From Pegea sp. RAD2-039 (taxonomy: Eukaryota; Chordata; Thaliacea; Salpida; Salpidae), in assembly GCA_034620365.1 (NCBI GenBank), contig JAQGEQ010000162.1:1-64000 (forward strand): 64,000 bases of DNA. Direction: 5' to 3'. Each line of letters starts with the position of its first letter. Position 1 is the first letter of the stretch. Below, piece after piece: positions 34,409 to 44,570 of the stretch. The notes under the pieces are model-generated. The model saw only the letters and a program-made list of their open reading frames with translations. It was not told the origin of the DNA and made no database searches. The translations under genes were made by a program, and so were the position numbers.

Positions 34409-37400
34409 AATTTACTTTTTAATTTAAACTAAATAAGTTTTTTTAATAGTTTCATTTTTACTTTCTATTTTACTTTTAACTGTAAATAAAGTTTTTTTGA
34501 TAAGATTTTTAAAAAAATAAGGATGTTGATTGCAAATAAATTGATGATGATTTCTTTGAATAAATTGAAAAGAAGTTGTTTAAGTTTGTTGTTTTTTGAT
34601 ATTTTACAGACAGATAATAAAGTCTTGTTTTCTTGAATATAATTATTTTATGAAAATTTTCAAAGAAATTAATTCTATCAACTTAGAAATATTTGAATTG
34701 CTTTAATTCTATACTTGAGGAAACAGTTGGGTAGTAAAGCTGCAGCGATTCTGATAATATCTTATATAAATACAACTAAATAAAAATGTGCTTAGTTGTA
34801 AGACTTATCAATTTAGGTTTAAAACTATATTTGCTTATATGGTAAAGAAGCTTACATAACTGAAACCTTTATTTATTGAATTAATTTTAAATATAATAGT
34901 TATATTCTCACTATTTATTAAATAATGTCACTAAATTGCAGCTAAATGATGACGTTAAAACATTTATCTTTAACTTTAGAAATATTGCAAATAGTTTTAC
35001 TGAGCAAAATTCTCAGCAAAGTAAATTTAAATTTTTAATTTTTATCAACAATTTTCGTATGTCTACTTTTGATTTTACTTTTGATAACACGTCACTGATG
35101 GTAACTATAGTTTTCCTCGTCACTCATCACTGCCCACACACATGTAAAGTCTCGTAGTTACAAATTCTTCACGTACACATTTTCTGCTGTGTTAGATCAT
35201 TTCTCTCCGTCAAGTTTTACATTTTACTTTAGTTAAGGTATTTCTTTTTTTTATATTTAATAACAACGGTGCAAATTCTTCAGTTTGACTTCATCACCTT
35301 ATTTTTCAATTTTGTACTATTATCCTAATAAATACAATTTAAGTGATTTTATTTATATATTGAGATGTCAGTTGTTCAACTGTTTTATTCTTATACTTTA
35401 TTTTTTGTAACTTTTAGCTGTGGGGTTTATACGTCATTACTTTGTTCCAAGTTTTTAAATGACGTAAATTCAGCTGCGGCATTATTTTTTTACTTTCAGT
35501 TAAATGCAGTTATTTTATATTGTCTTCACTTTATAAGCAAGTATGGTTTGTTATCTGTAATCATGCATTCAATAATTATGTAAATAAAAATAAAGCAAAT
35601 ATGATAAAAGGTTTATGGAATTATGGGAAATATTTTTAAATAACATATAAACACTTAACTAAAGTTTACTAATTGAATGAAAAGTTGCATAGAATTTGTT
35701 GAAAAAGCAAATGTTTGAATGTTTATTATAAGTTAGATAAATTATTTTTATCTATTTTTTTGATAAAAGTATTCAACTTATTTCTTAACAATTTTTCTGA
35801 TTTCTAAATTAAATTATTTTCAAACTCAAAAGTAAAAATTGTTTTTTTGATTTTTTTCATTTCTTTAAAAATTGTTTTTATTGGGTTTTAAATTTTTGTA
35901 AACTTAAATGGGAATTTTTAATTTATTATTAAACAATAATCAGCAATTCTAATATATTCTTTGCAGGTTAAAATTATTTGAGTAAATTTATACAAAAATC
36001 CTATTTAAACAATAATCTACAACATTTTAAAACAAAATATCATAAATAAATGCCTCTTTTAGCTCAGCAAAAATGCAGTAATATTTGTGCTTTCAAAACT
36101 TTATTTAACACTAATGTAGAAAAATAATATCACATTTTAACAAATTATTTTGTTATTGCTGAATTTTAATTTTCAAACTTCTTGAAACAACTTACCGTCA
36201 TAACATTGATCACAAAGCTTTTATCTAGAAGTAATGCAGCAGGAGGATTTTTTAATTTAAGTATTTTTTTATTGTCTGGGTTTTCAGTTTGATTTTTTCA
36301 AGTTTTTATTTCAGACCAATCTCTATTTGATCCATGAATGAAATATAGAGATTGAAATCTCATAAATATTTATTAACTTAGGTAAACAGAATATTTTAAT
36401 CACTGTAAACAAACTATCAGTAGATTTTTTCAAAAGTAAACTAGAAATTAACCTACATTACAGTTATTAAGCTTTTGGTTTCTGGGTTTTTAATTATGCT
36501 TTTTTGTTGTAGTCATTTTTCAAAAATTTTTATTGAACAAAATATGTAAGAGAAAGATGAACTATTTCAATTACAAAATGACTTAAGCTTTGAATTTTAG
36601 TTACTGATTAAGTCATAATTATTGCTAAAAAACAAATTTGAAATTCTAGATAAATCATTAAGACTTGCTTGATTTTTGGATGCCTTTTTAATATGCTATT
36701 TATGAGTAAGAAAGTCGTTTCATATATAACTTAGAAACTAAGTTTAGTAATTATAGTTGGTTAGTTTATAAAACAGATTTATTAAGAATATATTAGCCTA
36801 TATGAAAGTCTGTGTTATTAAATTCTTATATTTAAAAGCATGAAAAAGTACAATTTTTTATTATTTTGTAGCCAAGTATGAAAGCATTTTTTTACAAAAT
36901 CTCTATAAAAATCGGTATTGTCATTTATTATACAATCTTCCAATTTTTACCTATTTACTGAAAGAAATGGTTTTGAAGGACTAATTATAATTTTAGCCAA
37001 AATATTCTCCTAAAACTAATTTTTTCTAAGTTAGATTTTTCAAATATTGGTATATGCTTAGTTTTATAAAACCCAAGAAAATTCAAAGACTTCATAAAGT
37101 AAAAATTTCTTACTTTTAACTTATAAAAATAATTGATATTTTCTGCTGCGGTTATCTCTTTTCAAACTAAATTACAATAAGTTTATTTGTGTAATTGTTA
37201 TCATTGCTTAAAATTACAAAATTTATATTAATTTACGAAATAAGAATATTTTTTTCTTTAAGCAGCAGCAAGCTGTTTAATTTAAAAAAAATTAATAATT
37301 GTTTTTCACTTTTGGAGCTTAAACGATATTCATAAACCTTATGTAGAACTTAGAATACTTTACATACACCTGATGTTTTTGTTTTCATAGATAAACATTG

Positions 37401-37770
37401 TTTACTTAGTATAAGATGTTATGATCAAGACGAGTCACTTGAAATATTTTGGTTTGTTTTGTCAAAAGTGAATAAGTCATAATCATACAAAGTAATTAAG
37501 GAAAGGATAAGACTTGATTTCGTCTCAGAAACCTTTTTTTTTATTCAAATTATTTTAAGAGCATTAAAATATCACTGTCATGTGATTGTTAAACTGATAA
37601 GTTGTTGACCTCTTTTCTTAGTCAAATAAATATTCATATTTTTATTAACTTAGTAACTTAATCTGTTAGTTGTATCACTTCCTTGATTAAGATGAACTTT
37701 GTTTAAAACTGTTTATAGCGAAGATGTTTTGATCATAACACTAACATGTTTCTCTTTAAAGGTCAACAAG

Positions 37771-38121
37771 ATGATTTTCCTTTATATTAGATTTTATCCG
37801 AGAAAGTGTCTTGAACAATTTCAGATATGTAATACCTTCACTGTGGAAACATTGAAGAATATTCTGGCTGCATACTATAAACATCCTAAGGAAGAATTAG
37901 CATTAGTTCTCAAAAGAACTACCGAAACTGGTGAGCGACCTCCTAATGGAAATATGTTCACTAAGCTGACAGATAATAAAGCTCGGTTGAGTTCTTATGG
38001 TATAGTTGAAAATGATTTAATTCTTTGATTTGATACGGTTTACAAGCCACGAGAATTTAACCCTGAAGCTGCTATCGACTACGAGAGAGGTCGACGAATG
38101 GAGCACTTAATGTACAAATAG
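37771..38121 (+). pseudogene. Elongin-B-like gene, copy 2, with nonsense codon
   Basis: The reading frame is the same as in copies 1 and 3, but codon 86 (TGT, Cys) is TGA at 38,026-38,028, cutting the product to 85 aa. That removes the last strand of the ubiquitin fold and the basic tail. After the stop the frame stays open to the normal end at 38,121, so the change is recent. Other changes are S20C, D41E, D69N and Q106R. About 250 bp upstream are deleted at 37,608, relative to 13,267-13,518 in copy 1. Confidence 0.8.
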
Positions 38122-39513
38122 TATTAATCAAATGTTTAATCTGAAAAAACTTGAAAATGTTTGTCTACAGTTTATTGTTTTCTACAATTTACTTATTGAT
38201 ATAATTATTGATATTTTTATGATAACATTTTTCATTTTTTCTAATCTATTTTAACTATAAGAAGCTATGTGTAAACTTTGTAAAATCTTCAACTGTTTTA
38301 GGTTTTGTTTGCGCTCTAATAAACCATTGACAGAAAAGTAATAACACTTTGCTTTTTATTAGTTAGATAGATTAAAAACTATTTGAGATTTTGCAAGAAG
38401 ATAAAAATAAATTACATTTGTTATTCAAAATTATATGACTCTCAAATATTCCTAGTTTTATTAATAAGTTATATAATAATATAATCTACTCGGCCGAGAA
38501 CAGTCATGTTGTAAGACACTGTACAAATTGTAGAGTTTTATTATTTTCCATTATCCAACTCTTTAAAGTTAGGCCTTTATCAGTTTGTTGCATATTTTTA
38601 TTGTAAAAGTCAATCCAATAGCAACAACTCATGTAAAATATAGATTTTTAGTACATTTAATTAAGGTTATCTCGGAAAGTTTTTAATATAAAAATGAAAA
38701 TTATGAAATTTCTACTTTTGCAGTATCTGCATTTTAATATAACATTATAAAATAACTTTTTTATGCTTTATGAGACAATTCGTAGAGTTCTCGAAACTTT
38801 AATAAAAACTAATTTAGTGTTTTTTCGAGTAGCAACAAATCCTTTCTTTCCAGAATAATTAATTTTTAAGGTTCACATTATTGATACAGTTTGAGCTGCT
38901 AAAATTTTTATAAATTATCAAATATAATGTATTAAAAAATAAACTGGTTAAAAATTAAATTAAGATTAACTGTTCCTTTATTATTCTTTGTTTATACCAT
39001 TAACAATTAAAGGTCACATTTAAGACAAATAATATTCAACTAACTGCTACTATTTTTGGTCTTTTTCTGATTCAATGTAGATATCAAATTTCCTTTAAGT
39101 GTGTTGACCGATAAAAATCAAAATATTTCGTCACATAACCGTGGTAACAGTATTATCAAAAGTGCTTAGAGAACGTAGGTATGAGGTTACCATAGAAACT
39201 TAAATATCAGTAGTTGGAAACTCTGTGACATACAATATTGTCTTTTACAAACAATATTAGCAGGTTATTTTGCCGAGTTAGTATGGACTGGTAAAGTTTA
39301 ACAAAATAGAGAATTTCAGAAGTTACTAGTTGGGTACAAAAAAATAAGAAACGAATTAACTAAAAAGTTTTGGTTTTATAGGAAACTAGAAAGGTGTCAG
39401 CCAGCAAAAAGCTTGAACATAGTGACAACCTCAGGAAAACAGATTCCTGGAACACCTTGGCTATAAGATTGCTGAAAAATGAGTTCATGGCTGCATCTGA
39501 AGGGTCAATAAAT
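38122..39513. other. 3' flank of the Elongin-B-like gene, copy 2
   Basis: AT-rich spacer matching 14,032-15,423 and 56,999-58,385. It includes the CTCGGCCGAG palindrome near 38,489. No gene was seen. Confidence 0.4.
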
Positions 39514-40560
39514 AAAGGCAGTCACTGAAGTCAACCTTTCGCTATTAAATGTTCAGAAAATACAAAAGATAAGAGATGATGTTGACCGATGCTATAAGAA
39601 AATTATCATTTTCTTCTTTCAGGCAATATGGCAAAAAGTATCTTAAAATATGAAAACTTCAACATAATTGGTGAAACTTTGAAAATTACCTGATACCATA
39701 TTGTCTGGCGAGGTTTTCTTGTTAAAAGCTGTATAGGTTTCAATATTCTTGATTTAACTGGAAATTTTCAAATCTGTAAACTTAGTTCACATTCATTTGA
39801 ATTTTTTTACTTTTCTATGAGATTATTTTGTTATTATTTTATTATTGTTTGTTATTGTATGAGACATATTAATTAAAAAGGCAATGAAAATCCTTTTTTA
39901 TTTGTATTACAAATGAATTGTTTATTCCAAATAATAATAATAATTAATAATTTGTTTATGTCAAATTGCAGGTATTGGCTTCCATCTTACACGTCATAGT
40001 ATTAGTTTCTTATAACATGTGATAGTTGTTGGCTTTGAAAATTGAACATCAAAAAGTTGAATGCTGAGTTAGAAGTTTCTTCATCTCGTGGTTCCAGAAA
40101 TCTTGTCTGTCATCCAACAATTTCAGGAATTTCATTTTTCATATCTCTTGATGTAGAATGTTTTATCCCAAATAATAAATTATTCACTTCTAAAATGTCA
40201 AATATTAAACAAGATATGGAAAAGTTAAGAAGCCTCAAGGTGAAGGGCTTTAACAGTACATAAAAAACAAAAAAATTTTCTTCTTTAGAAGACAAAAAAT
40301 TCCGAGTTTAAAGCCGGAGTTGGAACCTTGTAGGCAGTTTGCAAATCCTAAGTGTCAATCAGTGTCATTCCTGAGATGCCACCTGAGAGGTTTAGTTGTT
40401 AGATCTTCTTTACCGCTGTTCAGCTAGTTGGCGTGGAGAATGGAATCCTGATGCATCGGCAACAAATCGTTCTCTATAATTTCTACCCTGACTTTGTGTT
40501 TTACAGAAGCCAAAAGTTAAATTAAAAAATTGGATGAAAAAAAGACTAAACTTGTAATTT
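39514..40560. other. Block present in segments 2 and 3 but not 1
   Basis: At the place where copy 1 has 15,424-15,980, copies 2 and 3 have this block. It contains an open frame at 40,042-40,263 (no ATG at its start; ...DVECFIPNNKLFTSKM...LKVKGFNST). It also has a GC-richer part at 40,295-40,505 with a further open frame (PSLKPELEPCRQFANPKC...) after a TTCTTCTTTAG acceptor-like site. The acceptor is lost in copy 3 by an indel. Coding status and origin are unresolved. Confidence 0.3.
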
Positions 40561-40641
40561 TTTTAAAGTCTGAAATTACAAAGGTGAAAATTATTTACAA
40601 AATTTAATAGAAATGTTATAATCAATTTGAAAATAGAAAAA

Positions 40642-40916
40642 GAAATGGGTCCAATCTTATTGGTTAGGCTGTGACACTTGTTTAGATGTATTGATGGGGA
40701 TATAGAATGTAAGAGACCCCTGTCGAAGCATCACAATGCAGAGAACTAACTGAGGATATTTGAGGATTTAGCAAGCTAGATAAAGCTATAGAGAATTATC
40801 ATAAGGCTGCAAGAATACTCGACAACCATACAGTGCACACAGCTTCTAACCTCATACCGTCCACCATCTCAAGCCTTCTAGTGGCTGGATTTCAAGCACA
40901 CGCCACAACGCCGGGC
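40642..40916 (-). repeat. 7SL/SRP-RNA Alu-domain-like element S2
   Basis: The architecture is that of S1. On the minus strand the 5' end is GCCCGGCGTTGTGGCG, the loop TGTAAT has become TGAAAT, and the end is GGACCCATTTC then TTTTT. The helix-5 arms pair as GGTTAG/CTAACC, CTGTG/CACAG and CACT/AGTG. The middle (CTTCGACAGGGGTCTC...) is like S1 and unlike S4. It is allelic in position to S1 and is duplicated as S5. Confidence 0.7.
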
Positions 40917-41059
40917 AAAAGGAAATTTTGAATATTTTTTTAAACTTAGAAATACTAAACAGTGATATCACTTTCACAAAGAAAATAAAAATTTCTGAAA
41001 GAAAAATCCCAGTCACGTGCTCTTAAAAAACCATCAGCTATTAAATCTGTATAAGCTCG

Positions 41060-41690
41060 CCTTCGTATAGGTTTATCCAGGTTGATCATATGATTAGCTA
41101 TTTTTATTTTTGTTTTTTCAAGGGTTTCATTACTTACACAGTTGAATGATTCTTACCAGTATAGTGCCTCTAATGGCTACTACTATTTGGGTTGCCTTAT
41201 TTATATGGGTGAAATTTAAGCTGTATGCTAGTGGTGGTTTAGAGTTAGTGTTTTCAGTAGCTAAGTATTTACATCATTATTATAAAGGTATCCTATTTGA
41301 TCAGCTAATGTTGTGTTCATAGTTGCAAGCTTTTTATCAGTGGCAAAGTAGGCTAATGATTTCTATAGCGCCTCTACCGGTCACTAATGGTTAGGTTGTC
41401 ACGCTTCGTTCCTTACAAATGTTTTATGAGTCACGTGCTTATAAAATGTTTATAAAAACGGTTTCGCATGAGTAGAAAGAACGTGTGGTTGATAGTAAAA
41501 AGGAATTTGAAAAGTTTTTTTTGCAATTATAGCAGCGCTGTTAGGCTGATGAAACAGAAGGTCTCCATGACATTAACAATTAAGTAACTTTTAATTCAAA
41601 AGTCTGAAGAAGATTTTTTCCGTCTACAATATACTAGAAGTAGAGAAAGATTCATTTCATCACTATGGAGGGAGCTATGAGGGTGCTACT
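41060..41690. repeat. Dispersed repeat 'E' with two CTCF-like cores (copy 2)
   Basis: This contains two related cores: TATAGTGCCTCTAATGG at about 41,160 and TATAGCGCCTCTACCGG at about 41,365. It may therefore be two element copies end to end. It is duplicated at 59,930-60,570 and related to 1,620-2,240, 18,740-19,200 and 23,820-24,440. Confidence 0.5.
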
Positions 41691-41916
41691 GATTGTTGTT
41701 TTATGTTTTTAAAAGATAACTTCTTGTTTTTGGATTTACAAATACCAAGTTTGAAAAAAGCAAAATAGCAAATCTTGTTCCATTTGTAATGTTTGATTTG
41801 TAGGATTTAAAATTATTAGTATTAATAAGACTATTAATATTAGTATAATTATTTGTGTGATAATTGTACTTCAATAAAAACTGAAAAAAGTTAAGAGTAG
41901 ACTTAAAGTAGAAAAC

Positions 41917-41987
41917 GAAATGGGTCTAATCCTATTGGTTAGGCTGTGACACTTGTTAGATGTAGTGATAGGGCCACAATACCAGGC
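41917..41987 (-). repeat. 7SL-like element S3, internally deleted
   Basis: This 71-nt element keeps the 3' side (CACAGCCTAACCAATAGG ... GACCCATTTCG) and about 15 nt resembling the 5' end (GCCTGGTATTGTGGCC on the minus strand), with the centre missing. A TTTT run follows one base after the 3' end. Confidence 0.5.
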
Positions 41988-42277
41988 GACAGTAATTTAT
42001 CAAAATAATTTTTGAATCAATGTATTTATATATATTAATTATAAACAACTGTTTCAATTAATAAGCAACTAAAGAAATGAAAGAATTTGAAACATTTTAT
42101 TAATTTCAAGCATTTTAAAGTTTTTTTTCTAATAAATTATGTAAACAAAAGGAATTGTCAACTTCAATGTAAACATCATCAACAGATGCTGTTGATATTT
42201 TCATTGATTAAATGGCTGCACATCTAAGTTCTTCAATTTGATAAATTCATTTCTTACGAACACTAGGGTAACAAGTT

Positions 42278-42625
42278 CAGTACGACAAAATCTGCTCTGT
42301 ACCATTCAAAATCAAAACTAGAGTAAGATAGGTGTGTTTACTCAACACAACACTCTTCGGGATTTTCATTTTAATGTTACTACGATAAGGCTTTTATACG
42401 TGTGTCAAAGGAGTTTATCTTCATTTAAGATCTGATAGAAATCTTTTTAATGCATCACGTCTAAAGGCAAAGAGCAAAGTAACATATCTTCATTTGCGTC
42501 CTACTTTTTGCTGATGATGAAACAATTGTTGCACAATAAGCTAAAACCTACAGATGCTGATAGACTAATTCTCAGCAGCCTGCAACAACTTCGGAATCAA
42601 AATCAATTTAAATATTTTTCTAGAC
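42278..42625 (+). pseudogene. Dead LINE reverse-transcriptase fragment (copy 2)
   Basis: One frame reads FKIKTRVR-stop-VCLLNTTLFGIF, then GVYLHLRSDRNLFNASRLKA and KSKV. The next frame reads LLFADDETIVAQ-stop, and a third reads FSAACNNFGIKINL. These are, in order, the GVRQGCxLxPxLF region, the SRLKAKTK segment, the catalytic F/Y-ADD box and the FGLxINxxKT segment of non-LTR retrotransposon reverse transcriptases. Two stops and two frameshifts show that it is inert. No ends, ORF1 or endonuclease are visible nearby. Confidence 0.75.
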
Positions 42626-43095
42626 GTCCATCTATTTTGAAGAAATTATATTTAATCTTATCTTTTATTGTTCATTAACATTTTACTTATTTTATAAATC
42701 TGTTGTGGCACCCACAAACGCTAAACTTTAAATGGTTAATAAATACCATGAAGATACTGATCCTTCATTGGAGTTCCACATCAATCCCCAATTTAATTTT
42801 TAGAACCGATCGATGTGACGGTTCATGATTATATAAAATTAGAAACTCACTTAAAAGTACAATAAGTGTAAAGCTGATTGTCTTTTAAAAAAGCTTGCTA
42901 AATATTCTACGTATTTCTGCCGCTGTTTTACAGTTGTAAGGGCAATTACGAATATATATATGTTATATTATATTATTATATATTATATGTTAGAAACGAA
43001 TTTTATAAAAATTTACGTAAAATTGTAGCTGTTTGTGAAATATTTTATCAATTCATGAAATTATTTACTCATTATGTAATTCTTTTGCAATTTAC

Positions 43096-43577
43096 CTTTT
43101 TTGAAGAAGTGAAAATAAAGATGACTCCCTGATGGGTTCATTGTCAGTGACGGCATCATTATTTTCAATATCATGGTTACTAGTCACCGAAAAATTGTTT
43201 TGTTGACTCTAAACAATCAAAATACAATGATGACGTCACAACCGACGTCAACGGCGTCATCTTCTTATATTTGTTTAGAAAAAGTTCTTCGCTCAGTTTA
43301 CTCTTGATCTTTAAATTTCTTAACTGTGATTGATAACTTTACAACCACACAAGTTCACCAGTGACGTCATCGATTCAATTCGATGTAATACTTTTACAAT
43401 TGAAAAAGCTTTGACACACATTCAGCATCTTTACTTTGATCACGTGATGGATAACGTTCTTGACGCGTAAATGGTAGTGGAGTTGATGACGTCGATGATA
43501 ATGATTGTTGTTAGTGCGTTTCACTTCATTGGGAGTGTAGGGAATGGTCTTCCTGTCAAATTGATACTCAATTGATG
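43096..43577 (-). CDS. Two exons of an unrecognised minus-strand gene (copy 2)
   Basis: The first exon (43,577 or somewhat upstream, to 43,435) reads SIEYQFDRKTIPYTPNEVKR, then a His/Asn-rich stretch and HLRVKNVIHHVIK, to an AAA/GTAAAG donor. The second (43,208-43,096) follows TTGTTTAG and reads SQQNNFSVTSNHDIENNDAV, then TDNEPIRESSLFSLLQK, to AG/GTAAAT. They join in phase. The start and downstream exons were not found. No domain is recognised; the second exon is acidic and Ser/Asn-rich. It is duplicated at 61,981-62,483 with both junctions kept, though copy 3 differs near the first donor (HHVTK). Confidence 0.4.
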
Positions 43578-43592
43578 CTAATGATGACGTCA
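43231..43592. promoter_or_regulatory. Cluster of CRE palindromes (copy 2)
   Basis: There are three perfect TGACGTCA sites (43,231-43,238, 43,362-43,369, 43,585-43,592), near-sites CGACGTCA (43,243) and TGACGTCG (43,487), and a CACGTG E-box (43,441). This part is richer in G+C and CpG than its surroundings. Some sites lie inside the minus-strand exons, some in the intron. It could be a CREB/ATF-responsive promoter or enhancer. Confidence 0.45.
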
Positions 43593-43776
43593 CAAACACT
43601 TGTCAATAGAATAGTAGAGATTTTTGTGGTAATAATTGATTGAGAGTAACAGCAAGAGAACAAGCAAGTGATCTGTCAATAATTCAATCGTGTCATCATC
43701 TACTCAGTGAAATTTACAAATTAATTCTGTTTTTTTTTTAAATTATTTTAAATAATTATCTAAAAATTTGGAAAAA

Positions 43777-44035
43777 GAAATGGGTCCAATATTATCGGTT
43801 AGGCTGTGACACTTATTTAGAGAAATGATCGGATGACTTTTATTAATATTCTGGTCAAAGTACTACAATAGAGAAAATTGCCTAAAGAAATCAGGTAGAA
43901 CATTGAACCAATTAGAATCAGAAAGAAGTTCAAACATCTGATCATAAAACAGTGTACACAGCTCCTAACCTCATACCGTCCACCATCTCAAGCCTCCTAG
44001 TAGCTGGATTACAAGCGCACGCCACAACGCCCGGC
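43777..44035 (-). repeat. 7SL/SRP-RNA Alu-domain-like element S4 (best head)
   Basis: On the minus strand the 5' end reads GCCGGGCGTTGTGGCGTGCG, then CTTGTAATCCAGCTACTAGG and AGGCTTGAG. This is very close to the 7SL 5' domain, with an A-box-like TGGCGTGCGC. The 3' end is CACAGCCTAACC...GGACCCATTTC then TTTTT. Pairing: bases 43,797-43,813 pair with 43,951-43,970 (GGTTAGG/CCTAACC, CTGTG/CACAG, ACACT/AGTGT), and GAGATGG (43,983-43,989) pairs with CCATTTC (43,777-43,783). The middle of about 135 nt is unrelated to S1/S2 and lacks the helix 8 motif. It is duplicated as S7. Confidence 0.75.
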
Positions 44036-44359
44036 GAAAATACGTTTTCGAAATAATATTTATACCTATTTTCTTATAATAATATTTCTCCTTAAACATC
44101 AATTTCCTAATTTCATTGCTTTTTGAATAATTACATAAATAAAAATTTGTTTTGTTATTACTTATTTAATACAAAAAAAACTCTTAACTAAATTGCTGTT
44201 TTAGGTTATCGCACAATTAGTACTTAGAAGCAGCTGTCATCAGACATTGTCATCTTAAGATCACTCGCGTTGTTTAAGTAAAAGTTGAACTCATCTAATA
44301 TTGCCTACATTACCATTTATAAAATGTGATTTGTTTTCGTTTTGATAATATTAACTCTA

Positions 44360-44451
44360 TAGGTATTATTTGTGAAAATGTATGTTAACGAGAGCTACTC
44401 TCTTCAGGCATTGTGCCTCGCGTTTATTGTAATAAATAAATAAATAAATAG
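44360..44451 (-). repeat. Two-hairpin interspersed element (well preserved)
   Basis: On the minus strand: (TTTA)n, TTACAATAAACGCG, then hairpins AGGCA-CAA-TGCCT and GAGAG-TAG-CTCTC. It is related to 8,161-8,250 and its copies, but lies at a different site in the opposite direction, so it is an independent insertion. Confidence 0.6.
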
Positions 44452-44570
44452 ACAAATGAATAATAGAAATCTAGCAATTTTTGCTAAAGACTAAAAATAA
44501 TTTTAGTTTAATTTTAAAAACATTACCAGAAAACGATGGAATTATTTTTGTGAAATTTATAATATTTTAA

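Noticed and set aside
35365..35583. 72-codon plus-strand frame in segment copy 2
   Set aside because: It is broken by stops or frameshifts in copies 1 and 3, and no family is recognised.
40110..40295. Minus-strand 61-codon frame
   Set aside because: It has a TTG start and overlaps a plus-strand frame of similar quality. There is no splice or family support.
40642..40916. Functional SRP RNA gene
   Set aside because: No helix 8 signature (the GGAAA tetraloop region with AGCAGG) is found in any of the elements, so they cannot bind SRP54 normally.
41540..41570. Hammerhead ribozyme-like CTGATGAAAC
   Set aside because: The two conserved boxes overlap with no stem II between them, and no cleavage-site stem is visible.
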